The notes: generated by a model not told the origin, from the sequence alone. Shown: positions 25,640 through 33,723, numbered from the stretch's first letter. The stretch is 64,000 nt of DNA from Bombilactobacillus mellis (GCF_000967245.1 NZ_KQ033877.1:203660-267659); one strand, 5' to 3'. Made by a program: numbers and translations.

Positions 25640-26812
25640 TTAATTTTGTCGTTGTTTTTGAACATATTGTTGCAATAACTTCATTCCACGCTTAATTTCC
25701 GACATACTGGTGGCATAGCTTAATCTAAGATAACCTGCACCCCCAGGTCCAAAGTAGGATCCGGGAACAGCAGCCACTTGGCCATTTGTAGCTAAATCAT
25801 GGGCAAATTGATCATCGTCTTGATTGAGATCTTGCGGAATCTTAGCAAAGATATAGAATGCTCCACTCGGACGGGCACAGCTAAAGCCTACTTTTTTCAT
25901 TTGTTCAATAATAAAATCTCGTCTTTCTTGGTATTGTTGGCGCATGGGCAGAGCATCATCGGGGCCATTTTCTAAAGCTTCTTGGGCCGCATCTTGAGTC
26001 ACAGTGGCGGCTGAAGTGATGGTAAATTGATGGATTTTTCCCAGCTCATCGGTTATTGGTTGAGGAGCACAGAGAAGGCCAATACGCCAGCCGGTCATCG
26101 CATGCGATTTCGAGACTCCGGTAACAAGAATTACCTGATCACGCAGACTATGGACTAAACTGGCATGGGGACCGTCATAATTTAATTCACTATAAATTTC
26201 ATCACACAATACAAAGATCGGACGGTCACGTAAAACTGCAGCTAAAGCGTCTAATTCTGCTTGTGTGTAAGTAACACCAGTAGGATTGCTAGGATAATTT
26301 AAAATAACCAGCCGCACTTTATCACCTGCTTGATCTAAAGCTTCCTGGAGCATGGAGGGTGACAATTTGAAATTGTTTTGAGAAGTATTAACTAAGACTG
26401 GTTCGCCGCCGGCAAGCATACTGTCAGCAATGTATAAAGGAAAAGTTGGCGTAGGAATAATGACCTTGTCTCCTGGATTTAGAGTTGACATGACTGCAGT
26501 ATAAATACCTTCAGTTGCACCCGCAGTGACGATAATTTCTTCTGGATTATAATGCTGATCATATTTGTTTGCTAAAAAATTAGCTGCCGCCTGTTTGAGT
26601 TCAGGAGTTCCATTACTAGGAGTATAGTGGGAACGATTGGCCTGAATGCTGGCAATCGCAGCGTCTTTAACATGCTCCGGGGTATTAAAATCAGGTTCTC
26701 CTAAAGTGAACTTAACGACATTGGGAATTTGATTGGCAAATTCGGAAAAAGCCAAAATCGCTGAAGGTTTTACCTGCTGCAGCCGCCGATTAAAATACTG
26801 GTTCATTTGCAT
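25640..26812 (-). CDS. Class I aminotransferase, aromatic (AraT/PatA-like)
   Basis: A 390-residue fold-type I aminotransferase. 'FTLGEPDFNTPEHV', 'SHYTPSNGTPELKQA', 'LNYPSNPTGV', 'CDEIYSELNY', the Schiff-base Lys in 'VTGVSKSHAMTGWRIG' and the carboxylate-binding Arg in 'YLRLSYATS' are all present. It resembles AraT/PatA aromatic aminotransferases of lactic acid bacteria. The assignment to aromatic substrates is strengthened by the leader peptide upstream, which contains three Tyr and three Phe in seven codons. The start ATG 26812 lies eight bases after AAAGGATGG. A second ATG is at 26806. Confidence 0.82.
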   Translation of the reverse strand: MQMNQYFNRRLQQVKPSAILAFSEFANQIPNVVKFTLGEPDFNTPEHVKDAAIASIQANRSHYTPSNGTPELKQAAANFLANKYDQHYNPEEIIVTAGATEGIYTAVMSTLNPGDKVIIPTPTFPLYIADSMLAGGEPVLVNTSQNNFKLSPSMLQEALDQAGDKVRLVILNYPSNPTGVTYTQAELDALAAVLRDRPIFVLCDEIYSELNYDGPHASLVHSLRDQVILVTGVSKSHAMTGWRIGLLCAPQPITDELGKIHQFTITSAATVTQDAAQEALENGPDDALPMRQQYQERRDFIIEQMKKVGFSCARPSGAFYIFAKIPQDLNQDDDQFAHDLATNGQVAAVPGSYFGPGGAGYLRLSYATSMSEIKRGMKLLQQYVQKQRQN

Positions 26813-26835
26813 CTGATTTCCATCCTTTCTAAACT

Positions 26836-26874
26836 AAAAGACCCAACAGATTTTTTAAGAAAATCTGTTGGGTC
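26836..26874 (-). terminator. Attenuator terminator before the aminotransferase gene
   Basis: Perfect 15-bp stem (arms 26840-26854 and 26860-26874, loop of five) followed on the minus strand by TTTTAGTTT. It ends 24 bases before the aminotransferase start and must be bypassed for operon expression. Confidence 0.9.
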
Positions 26875-26893
26875 GACTAAAAATCATTGGGAA

Positions 26894-27008
26894 GATCTAA
26901 CAGATTTTCTTGAACCTGTTAGGTCGAAATTACTCACGCAAACTGCTTTCGCTCCTACAGGTGTCAAACACTTGCTGTGTTTGCACCCGTCTTGCAGAGC
27001 ACAAACAC
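26894..27008 (-). promoter_or_regulatory. Leader RNA with alternating pairings (antiterminator switch)
   Basis: Read on the minus strand, seven segments can pair only with neighbours. S1 is GTGTTTG (27008-27002, overlapping the leader stop codon) and S2 is CAAACAC (26983-26977). S3 is GTGTTTG then ACACCTGT (26971-26957), S4 is ACAGGTTCAA (26919-26910), and S4 also lies in the 5' arm GACCTAACAG (26925-26916). S5 is CTGTTAGATC/AAAATCTGTT (26908-26894). S6 and S7 are the terminator arms. S2 pairs with S1 or S3, S4 with S3 or S5, S6 with S5 or S7. No T-box motif is present. Confidence 0.8.
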
Positions 27009-27067
27009 TAATTAAAGAAACGAAAGTAATAATAGGCATTCAACTGTCGAATTTGAAGATTTAACAT
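27008..27067 (-). CDS. Leader peptide with aromatic codon run (19 aa)
   Basis: ATG at 27067 follows AGGAGAAAACA. The peptide is MLNLQIRQLNAYYYFRFFN and ends at TAG 27010-27008. Six of the seven residues in YYYFRFF are aromatic, an improbable run by chance. It lies between a promoter (27101-27130) and an antiterminator/terminator ahead of an aromatic aminotransferase. Ribosome stalling at the Tyr/Phe codons would leave the stop-codon region free for pairing, whereas a ribosome reaching the stop would mask it. Confidence 0.85.
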   Translation of the reverse strand: MLNLQIRQLNAYYYFRFFN

Positions 27068-27100
27068 ATTGTTTTCTCCTGTTCTCATTGAATTAATCCT

Positions 27101-27130
27101 AATGTAATATAATTGGCTAGGAAAAGTCAA
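27101..27130 (-). promoter_or_regulatory. Promoter of the attenuated operon
   Basis: On the minus strand TTGACT (27130-27125) and TACATT (27106-27101) are 18 bases apart. Transcription would begin near 27094, about 27 bases before the leader-peptide ATG. Confidence 0.7.
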
Positions 27131-27292
27131 GCCTTTTTTAATTTTAATTTAATTTTCAGTCATTAATAGTCGATCTCAAATTTCGATTTTTCTTTAAAAA
27201 TTGATTGCTAACCCCCAGGGCATGGGCTTGAGTACTGAAAGGCTTATATAGAAGTATTCAGAAGAACTTTAATTTTTGATGAGAAAAGTTAT

Positions 27293-27321
27293 TTGACAGC
27301 AGCTGGATTTTCACTTATTCT
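27293..27321 (+). promoter_or_regulatory. Promoter of the amino-acid permease gene
   Basis: TTGACA (27293-27298), 17 bases, TATTCT (27316-27321). It is back to back with the attenuated operon promoter, about 160 bases away. The stretch between (27131-27292) shows no gene. Confidence 0.7.
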
Positions 27322-27352
27322 ACAAACTATAATATTTAAAGGAATGATACTG

Positions 27353-28750
27353 ATGTCTCTGTGGCAAAAGATTATGCAAAAGGCTGATGTCAAGCAATAT
27401 TTGCAAGAGGATATTAAATTTCAAAAATCATTACGGGCCAAGGACTTAATGGCACTGGGAATCGGGGCTGTAATTGGTACCGGAATTTTCATTTTACCGG
27501 GCACGGTAGCGGCTACTGTCAGTGGACCAGGAGTAATTTTAAGTTTTTTAATTGCGGCAATTGTCTGTGCGACAGCGGCCATGTGTTATGCTGAATTTGC
27601 TTCAGCCTTGCCGGTGGCGGGGAGTGCTTATTCATACGGGAATATTGTTTTTGGTCAACTGATCGGTTGGATCATCGGCTGGGCTTTAATTTTAGAGTAT
27701 ATGCTGGCGGTTGCTACTGTATCCGTAGGTTTTTCGGCTTATTTTAGTGCTTTTTTGCAGGGCTTTGGGATTAAGTTGCCGCAAGCTATCTCTGGGCCGC
27801 TGAACTTACAACAGCATACTTATATAAACTTGGTAGCAGTGATAGTAGTACTTTTAATTTCTGCAATGTTATCTCGGGGTATGCAGACATCGATGAAAAT
27901 TAATGATTGGATGGTTATTATTAAAATTGCCATTATTGCCATTTTTATTGCCGTTGGTATTTTTTATGTCAAGCCTAAAAATTGGTCGCCTTTTCTGCCC
28001 TTTGGCACCTCTGGAGTTTTAACCGGCGCTTCCACTGTCTTTTTTGCTTATCTGGGGTTTGATGCTGTTTCTTCCTCTGCACCGGAGGTGAAAAATCCCC
28101 AGCGGAATTTGCCGATTGGAATTATTGGAACTTTGATTATTGCCACCATTTTATATATGGCTGTAGCAACAGTTTTGACTGGTATGATTCCTTATACTAA
28201 ATTGAATGTTGCTGATCCGGTCGCTTTTGCTCTGCAATTTTTTCATTTAAATACGGTAGCCGGTATTATTTCTTTGGGAGCCATGGCCGGAATGTTCACC
28301 ATGATGGTGACAATGATTTACAGCAGTTCCCGCTTGGTTTATGCGATTGGCAGAGATGGTCTGCTGCCTCAATTTTTAGGTCATATCAATCAGAAGCATT
28401 TACCCAATAATAGTTTAATAGTAGTGACGATCATTATTGCCATTATGGGTGGATTTATTAATTTAAATCAGTTGGCTGAATTAGTTAATATTGGAACTTT
28501 AATTGCCTTTGCCTTTGTTTCACTGGGAGTTTTGCCTCTGCGCCAGCGCCATGATATTCAAAATGATGGTTTTAAAGTACCGTTATATCCGGTCTTACCG
28601 ATAATATCGTTATTACTGTGCTTATATTTAATGACGCAATTAAAGCAAATCACTTGGATTGCTTCAGCTATTTGGTTTTTAATAGGTATTGTTATTTATT
28701 TGACCTATAGTATTCGTCATAGCAATCTCAACCATTCAAATAATAATTAA
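27353..28750 (+). CDS. APC-family amino-acid permease (CAT/YfnA-like)
   Basis: A 465-residue transporter with about 12 hydrophobic segments. The N-terminal 'LMALGIGAVIGTGIFILPGTVAA' is the substrate-binding unwound helix 1 of the APC superfamily. 'FFAYLGFDAVSSSAPEVKNPQRNLPIGI' is typical of cationic/branched amino-acid transporters. I chose the ATG at 27353, nine bases after AAAGGA. The upstream TTG at 27293 is part of the promoter -35 box. It is transcribed away from the aromatic aminotransferase operon, so aromatic uptake is conceivable but not shown by sequence. Confidence 0.85.
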   Translation: MSLWQKIMQKADVKQYLQEDIKFQKSLRAKDLMALGIGAVIGTGIFILPGTVAATVSGPGVILSFLIAAIVCATAAMCYAEFASALPVAGSAYSYGNIVFGQLIGWIIGWALILEYMLAVATVSVGFSAYFSAFLQGFGIKLPQAISGPLNLQQHTYINLVAVIVVLLISAMLSRGMQTSMKINDWMVIIKIAIIAIFIAVGIFYVKPKNWSPFLPFGTSGVLTGASTVFFAYLGFDAVSSSAPEVKNPQRNLPIGIIGTLIIATILYMAVATVLTGMIPYTKLNVADPVAFALQFFHLNTVAGIISLGAMAGMFTMMVTMIYSSSRLVYAIGRDGLLPQFLGHINQKHLPNNSLIVVTIIIAIMGGFINLNQLAELVNIGTLIAFAFVSLGVLPLRQRHDIQNDGFKVPLYPVLPIISLLLCLYLMTQLKQITWIASAIWFLIGIVIYLTYSIRHSNLNHSNNN

Positions 28751-28766
28751 TAATGGGAGTCTTAAT

Positions 28767-28799
28767 AAACTGTCAAAGCTTGAGCTGGGCAGTTTTTTA
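28767..28799 (+). terminator. Terminator of the permease gene
   Basis: AAACTG (28767-28772) / CAGTTT (28790-28795) with an inner AGCT/AGCT pairing, followed by TTTTAT. Confidence 0.75.
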
Positions 28800-28854
28800 T
28801 TTTATCTAAAAATGGCATTATGTTGGTAATGACCGCAAATCTTGCAACCAATAG

Positions 28855-28883
28855 TTGTTTTAGCAATAAAAATTAATTATAAT
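28855..28883 (+). promoter_or_regulatory. Promoter of the S66 peptidase gene
   Basis: TTGTTT (28855-28860), 17 bases, TATAAT (28878-28883), 35 bases before the ATG. Confidence 0.65.
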
Positions 28884-28917
28884 TAGAAAAATTAATTTTT
28901 TTTAAGGAGATTGAATT

Positions 28918-29994
28918 ATGCTTATTAAACCCCCGCATTTACATAAAGGTGATCCAGTCGCCATTGTGAGTTTATCAGCTGGAACTTTAGGAGAAGATTT
29001 TGCTAGTCATCAGCGAAAATTAGGAGTTCACCGGTTACAACAATTAGGTTTGCAACCGGTTTTTATGCCTAATGCACTGAAGGGAATTGATTATTTGAAA
29101 CAACATCCGCAAGCCCGAGCTCAGGATCTTAAAGCGGCTTTTGCTAATCCCAAAATTAAGGGCATTTTTGCGGCCATTGGTGGTATTGATACCTACAGAT
29201 TAATGCCTTACTTAATGGATGACGCCGATTTTGTCCAAAATGTGCAACAGCATCCTAAACTGTTCAGTGGTTTTTCAGATACCACTGTAGATCATTTAAT
29301 GTTTTATCGATTGGGCATGCAGAGTTTTTATGGACCCAGTTTTTTAAATGATTTGGCGGAATTAGGACCAGACTTACTGCCTTATACCAAAAAAACTTTG
29401 GCTCATTATTTTACTAATCCGCCAGAAACAACAATTGAATCTAGTCCAATCTGGTATGAAGAACGAACTGATTTTTCTCCGCAGCAAGTGGGAATCCCCC
29501 GCAAGGAACATAAAGATCAAGATGGCTATTTAGTGTTGCGGGGCAGCGGCCAGATAACTGGAAGACTATTGGGAGGCTGCTTGGAAAGTTTAACGGATTT
29601 ATTAGGAAATTCCAGTTTTCCGGAAGAAAAAGCGATCAACGAGCAGTATCATCTCTTCCCAAAGACCAAAAACTGGTCGCAGAAAATTTTATTTATTGAA
29701 ACTAGTGAAGATCAACCAACTCCCACTCAATACCAAGCACTATTGTCTCAATTAGAGAAAACCGGTATTTTCGAAGTGATTAAGGGAATAATAGTTGGTA
29801 AACCGCAAAACAAAAAATATTATTCAGAATACCAACAAGTATTATTACAAGTAACTGAGGCTTATCAGACTCCTATTTTATATAACTGTAATTTTGGTCA
29901 TGCTTATCCCCGCACAGCCTTACCTTATGGTTGTCAAGCACAAATTGATTTTGATAACAGGACTTTAAAAATTGTGGAGCCTTGGTTTAGTTGA
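28918..29994 (+). CDS. S66-family peptidase (LD-carboxypeptidase / MccF-like)
   Basis: A 358-residue S66 serine peptidase. The nucleophile elbow is in 'LFSGFSDTTVDHLM', the Glu in 'LFIETSEDQPTP' and the His in 'CNFGHAYPRTALPYG', the usual Ser-Glu-His set. The length (over 340 residues) and the insert before the Glu resemble MccF-type enzymes, which inactivate peptide-nucleotide antibiotics, more than the shorter LdcA that trims murein tetrapeptides. Both roles are possible. It is cytoplasmic (no signal peptide), with its own promoter and terminator. Confidence 0.82.
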   Translation: MLIKPPHLHKGDPVAIVSLSAGTLGEDFASHQRKLGVHRLQQLGLQPVFMPNALKGIDYLKQHPQARAQDLKAAFANPKIKGIFAAIGGIDTYRLMPYLMDDADFVQNVQQHPKLFSGFSDTTVDHLMFYRLGMQSFYGPSFLNDLAELGPDLLPYTKKTLAHYFTNPPETTIESSPIWYEERTDFSPQQVGIPRKEHKDQDGYLVLRGSGQITGRLLGGCLESLTDLLGNSSFPEEKAINEQYHLFPKTKNWSQKILFIETSEDQPTPTQYQALLSQLEKTGIFEVIKGIIVGKPQNKKYYSEYQQVLLQVTEAYQTPILYNCNFGHAYPRTALPYGCQAQIDFDNRTLKIVEPWFS

Positions 29995-30005
29995 ATTTTT
30001 AAAGC

Positions 30006-30038
30006 AAAGCACTATCAAATCTCTGATAGTGCTTTTTA
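30006..30038 (+). terminator. Intrinsic terminator
   Basis: AAAGCACTATCA / TGATAGTGCTTT with a six-base loop and a T-run, 12 bases after the S66 peptidase gene. Confidence 0.92.
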
Positions 30039-30051
30039 TTTTATATAGTTG

Positions 30052-30076
30052 TGGTATACTATGTGCATAATACACA
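30052..30076 (+). promoter_or_regulatory. Extended -10 promoter with a small palindrome
   Basis: TGGTATACT (30052-30060) is an extended -10 box. No good -35 is seen. Directly after it TGTGCATAATACACA (30062-30076) forms a near-palindrome over the start region and may bind a regulator of the ABC exporter genes. Confidence 0.5.
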
Positions 30077-30098
30077 ATAACACAAGGAGGATAAGAAG

Positions 30099-30785
30099 AT
30101 GAGTCTGGTAACCGCCCAAAATATTGTCCGCGTTTATGGTCATGGTTCCTCACAATTTCAGGCCCTGCGTGGGGTTAGTTTAGACATTCAAAAGGGTGAA
30201 TCAGTTGCAATTGTTGGTAAAAGTGGGTCGGGTAAGTCCACATTAATGCATATTTTGGCCCTCTTAGATCATCCTACATCGGGTACTATTACTTTAAATG
30301 ACCAACCCGTGCAAAGTATTAAAACTAAAGCTCTGAATCAAATTCGTAATCAAATGTTTGGCTTTGTTTTTCAGCAATTCTTTTTAAATGCCAGAGATTC
30401 TGTTTTGGAAAATGTCATGTTACCATTGCGCATTGGTGGTATTACTGGCAGTAAACGGCGGTATTTGGCGGAGGCTGCCATCGAGGCAGTAGGTTTAAGT
30501 AATAAAAAAAATAATCATGCACAAGATTTATCTGGTGGTCAAAAACAACGTGTCTGCATTGCCCGGGCCTTAGTGAATAATCCGGAAATCATTTTTGCTG
30601 ATGAGCCTACGGGTAATTTGGATTCCACCACAGGTGCAAAAATTGAAAATATTTTATTTGATTTACAGCAAAAACAGGACATAACGTTGATTATGGTTAC
30701 TCATGATCAAGATTTGGCAGCTAAATGTCAGCGCCAAATTCAGATTAAAGATGGACAAATTGTAAGTGAGAAAGGAGCCCACTAA
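30099..30785 (+). CDS. ABC transporter ATP-binding protein (MacB/LolD type)
   Basis: A 228-residue ATPase. Walker A GKSGSGKST, Q-loop 'FVFQQFFLN', signature LSGGQKQRV, Walker B 'IIFADEPTGNLD', H-loop 'MVTHD'. The sequence 'VYGHGSSQFQALRGVSLDI' places it in the MacB/LolD/FtsE group, which works with large extracytoplasmic permeases in export or stress sensing. It overlaps the permease start by one base (TAATG), so they form a two-gene operon. The substrate is unknown; peptides or antimicrobial compounds are typical. Confidence 0.88.
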   Translation: MSLVTAQNIVRVYGHGSSQFQALRGVSLDIQKGESVAIVGKSGSGKSTLMHILALLDHPTSGTITLNDQPVQSIKTKALNQIRNQMFGFVFQQFFLNARDSVLENVMLPLRIGGITGSKRRYLAEAAIEAVGLSNKKNNHAQDLSGGQKQRVCIARALVNNPEIIFADEPTGNLDSTTGAKIENILFDLQQKQDITLIMVTHDQDLAAKCQRQIQIKDGQIVSEKGAH

Positions 30786-32056
30786 TGAAATTTGCAGATA
30801 TTTTGAGTTCAGCTGCCACTAATTTATGGCATAATAAGGGGCGGACAATTTTAACTGTCATTGCGATAATGATTGGGGCTTTCACTATTGCAATTACTGT
30901 GGGCGTTAATAGCGGCGTCAATGGTTATGTATCAAAACAGGTTGCTAATGTTGGTAGTAAGGGCCTCATGGAAATTATTCCTTCAACCAATACTACTAAT
31001 TCAATGACCAATACTCCGCAAAAGTATGATTCTAATCGGGGGAGTGCGGCTGACCAAGAGAATGTAACCCCGCAAAAATTGAAAAAATTAAAGCAGATAT
31101 CGGCTTTAAAAGATGTGCAGCCAGTCCAAAATATGAGTATTGATTATGTCCAAGGTCCGAATAAAACTAAGTATATTATTGAAGCGCAACCGCCAGTAGG
31201 AGTTAATGTCGATTTAAAACAAGGACATCAAGCTGCTAAAAAAGGTTCCGCCAAAGAAGTAGTGTTGGCCAATAAATATATTAAAGCCTTGGGTTTTAAA
31301 TCGGCTCAGCAGGCTGTTGGTCAAACCATTAAAGTGGCTGCTTCTTCACAAGCTACTAATCAACGTTCTTTAGTTACAGCTAAAGTTGTAGGTGTCCGTA
31401 ATAATAGTATTATTCAAGGTAATCTTTCTATTGTCAGTCAAGCTTTAGCAGATAAAATTTCTGCGATTAACCAATTGGGACTACCAAAACGGATGAAGCA
31501 AAATTATTATGGCGTTACCGCAACAGTGAAAAATCCGAGTGATGCCAACATTGCTCAATTAAAAAAGCGCCTGGCCAAACAAGGCTATAGTGCGCAAACT
31601 TTTCAAGACGAAGTCGGTCAAATGCGGCAAGTTGTTAATGCTATTACCGGGGTTTTGATTATCTTTGGCGCCATTGCTTTAATCGCTGCCAGTTTTGGTG
31701 TAATTAATACTTTATATATGTCAGTTCGTGATCGGACCCGAGAAATTGGTTTAATGAAAGCGCTGGGTTTAAGTCGGGGAAAAGTATTCTTTATTTTTAG
31801 TTGTGAATCGTTATTGATTGGGTTTATTGGTTCAATTTTAGGGATTTTAATAGCAATGGCTCTGGGTACTATTTTGAATAAAGTTGCTTTAAACAGTTTT
31901 CTCAAAGGCTTAGGCGGCTTTACTTTAGTCCAGTTTAGCTGGTCTTCAGTTCTGATGATTATTATAGTGATTATGCTGATTGCCTTTTTAGCAGGTACTT
32001 TACCAGCCCGGCGGGCGGCTAAATTGGATCCGATGACCTCGTTACGTTACGAATAA
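30785..32056 (+). CDS. ABC transporter permease (MacB/FtsX family)
   Basis: A 423-residue MacB-type permease. One N-terminal membrane helix ('NKGRTILTVIAIMIGAFTIAITVG') is followed by a large extracytoplasmic domain (about residues 45-280), then three C-terminal helices ('VNAITGVLIIFGAIALIAASFGVINTLYMSV', 'CESLLIGFIGSILGILIAMA', 'SSVLMIIIVIMLIAFLAGTLPARRAAKLDP'). The final 'ARRAAKLDPMTSLRYE' is the standard ending of this family. Its partner ATPase is directly upstream. Confidence 0.88.
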   Translation: MKFADILSSAATNLWHNKGRTILTVIAIMIGAFTIAITVGVNSGVNGYVSKQVANVGSKGLMEIIPSTNTTNSMTNTPQKYDSNRGSAADQENVTPQKLKKLKQISALKDVQPVQNMSIDYVQGPNKTKYIIEAQPPVGVNVDLKQGHQAAKKGSAKEVVLANKYIKALGFKSAQQAVGQTIKVAASSQATNQRSLVTAKVVGVRNNSIIQGNLSIVSQALADKISAINQLGLPKRMKQNYYGVTATVKNPSDANIAQLKKRLAKQGYSAQTFQDEVGQMRQVVNAITGVLIIFGAIALIAASFGVINTLYMSVRDRTREIGLMKALGLSRGKVFFIFSCESLLIGFIGSILGILIAMALGTILNKVALNSFLKGLGGFTLVQFSWSSVLMIIIVIMLIAFLAGTLPARRAAKLDPMTSLRYE

Positions 32057-32095
32057 TTATTTAATGGGTACTTATTTTTAAATATTGAGCATTTT

Positions 32096-32131
32096 GAAGC
32101 TGGAAAAATGATAAATTTTTTCAGCTTTTTT
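32096..32131 (+). terminator. Terminator of the MacB-type operon
   Basis: AAGCTGGAAAAAT / ATTTTTTCAGCTT with a five-base loop followed by TTTTTT, 40 bases after the permease stop. Confidence 0.85.
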
Positions 32132-32174
32132 TGAAATATCGAAAAAAATTAGTATTTATCTTTTCGAATTTCAA
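32131..32174. repeat. Inverted repeat of 14 bp with one bulge
   Basis: TTGAAATATCGAAAA (32131-32145) is complementary to TTTTCGAATTTCAA (32161-32174) except for one extra A. It directly follows the terminator of the ABC operon and lies 140 bases before the racemase gene. It may be an operator or a second terminator. Confidence 0.55.
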
Positions 32175-32313
32175 TAAAAATATTATCTTCCAGCAATATT
32201 TGACATTTACCTCAACTTATTAGAGAATGTTAATTACATTTTAACTTTAATTAAAAACTTTTCCTAACTTATAACAGAGATACTCAAGTATTAAGAAATA
32301 AGGGATGATTGCC

Positions 32314-33648
32314 ATGAAACAAGAGGACTTATTAGCTGCCGAGAAACAGGTTTTAGCACCAGCAGTGCGGATTCAGTATTTTGATATCGCCATAGCCAGT
32401 GGGCAAGGGGCCATTTTAACTGACTTGGAAGGAAACAAATACTTTGATTTATTGGCCAGTGCTTCTTCAACAAATACTGGTCATTCTCACCCTCATGTTG
32501 TAGATGCTATCTGTCAGCAAGCCCATAAAATAATTCAATATACGCCAGCTTATTTTGCTAACCAGCCCGCGGCACTTTTGGCCCAACGATTAGTCAAAGT
32601 GGCACCAATCAGCGGGCCGTTGCGGGTAGCTTGGGGTAATTCCGGTTCTGACGCTAATGATGCCATTATCAAATATGCGCGCGCTTATACCAAACGCCAA
32701 TATATTGTGAGTTTTACCGGTGCTTATCATGGTTCTACTTATGGCTCTATTAGTATATCTAGTGTCAGCTTAAATATGAGCCGAAAAATTGGACCTTTAT
32801 TGCCGGGGATTGTTAAAGTGCCCTATCCTGATATTAGCCAAAAGCCCGCTAGTGAAACGTTAGCAGATTTTATCGAACGCCAATGGCAAGCCTTTAAATT
32901 GCCGTTTGAAACTTACCTGCCTGCTGAAGAAGTAGCTGCGATTATCATGGAACCTATTCAAGGAGACGGCGGCATTATTAAAGCTCCCAAAGAATATTTA
33001 CGGCGGGTGCGCCAATTTGCAACTGAGAATCAGATTTTGTTTGCTGTGGATGAAGTTAATCAAGGCTTTGGCCGGACAGGTAAATGGTGGTCCATTCAAC
33101 ATTTTGATGTTGAACCGGATTTAATGACCATCGGCAAATCAATTGCTTCGGGCCTTCCTTTGAGCGCAGTTATTGGCCGTGCTCCCATCATGGACTCTTT
33201 ACAGGCTCCCGCTAATACTTATACTACAGCCGGCAATCCGGTGACAACTGCAGCTGCGAATGCTACTTTAGATGTTATTGAACAAGAACATCTGGTGGAG
33301 CATTCACAAAAACTAGGCTTAGAAGCGGAAAAGTTTTTCCAAGAACAACAGAAAAAATATGCTTTTATTGGTGATGTTCGGTTTTATGGCTTAAATGGCG
33401 GAATTGATATTATTAATCCTCAAACTCAGGCTCCCGATGCTGCGGCTACTACCAAGTTAATCTATCGCTTATTTGAATTAGGGGTTTTAATCATTAGTTT
33501 GCGTGGCTACACGTTACGCTTCCAGCCGCCTTTGGTAATTACTGAAGAGCAGTTGCAAGAAGTATTTACTAAATTTGAACAAGCCTTTAATCAGTTAGCC
33601 TCCGGTCAACTGCAATTACCGCCTAATGCGGATCAGATTGGCTGGTAG
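32314..33648 (+). CDS. Class III PLP enzyme, isoleucine 2-epimerase-like amino-acid racemase
   Basis: A 444-residue fold-type I class III aminotransferase-family protein. Segments such as 'DLLASASSTNTGHSHPHVV', 'IIQYTPAYF', 'NSGSDANDAIIKYARAYT', 'GAYHGSTYGS', 'NMSRKIGPLLP', 'EPIQGDGGIIKAP', 'AVDEVNQGFGRTGKWW', the Lys in 'TIGKSIASGLPLSAV', 'TTAGNPVT' and the ending 'QIGW' closely follow my recall of the Lactobacillus buchneri isoleucine 2-epimerase. That enzyme racemises branched-chain amino acids at C2 to give D-amino acids. Family neighbours include GABA aminotransferases, so activity is not certain. I chose the ATG at 32314 because AAGGGATGA is well spaced from it. The ATG at 32305 overlaps the ribosome binding site. 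Confidence 0.8.
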   Translation: MKQEDLLAAEKQVLAPAVRIQYFDIAIASGQGAILTDLEGNKYFDLLASASSTNTGHSHPHVVDAICQQAHKIIQYTPAYFANQPAALLAQRLVKVAPISGPLRVAWGNSGSDANDAIIKYARAYTKRQYIVSFTGAYHGSTYGSISISSVSLNMSRKIGPLLPGIVKVPYPDISQKPASETLADFIERQWQAFKLPFETYLPAEEVAAIIMEPIQGDGGIIKAPKEYLRRVRQFATENQILFAVDEVNQGFGRTGKWWSIQHFDVEPDLMTIGKSIASGLPLSAVIGRAPIMDSLQAPANTYTTAGNPVTTAAANATLDVIEQEHLVEHSQKLGLEAEKFFQEQQKKYAFIGDVRFYGLNGGIDIINPQTQAPDAAATTKLIYRLFELGVLIISLRGYTLRFQPPLVITEEQLQEVFTKFEQAFNQLASGQLQLPPNADQIGW

Positions 33649-33717
33649 TTGTTTTTCTAAAATAGTTAATATCTATTCAAGAGATACCTTTCTTGGTTTT
33701 TATAGACGGACTTGTTG

Positions 33718-33723
33718 TATAAT
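33718..33723 (+). promoter_or_regulatory. -10 box of the csbD promoter
   Basis: A perfect TATAAT lies 36 bases before the csbD-like ATG. A TTGGTT at 33693-33698 is a possible -35 with a long 19-base spacer. Confidence 0.5.

Noticed and set aside
26807-27064. Plus-strand reading frame over the attenuator
   Set aside because: It runs antisense through terminator repeats and the leader peptide and has no ribosome binding site; it is a by-product of the inverted repeats.
26836-27094. T-box riboswitch ahead of the aminotransferase
   Set aside because: The leader has no TGGNACC-type T-box sequence and no specifier-loop layout. The leader peptide and alternating pairings explain it better.
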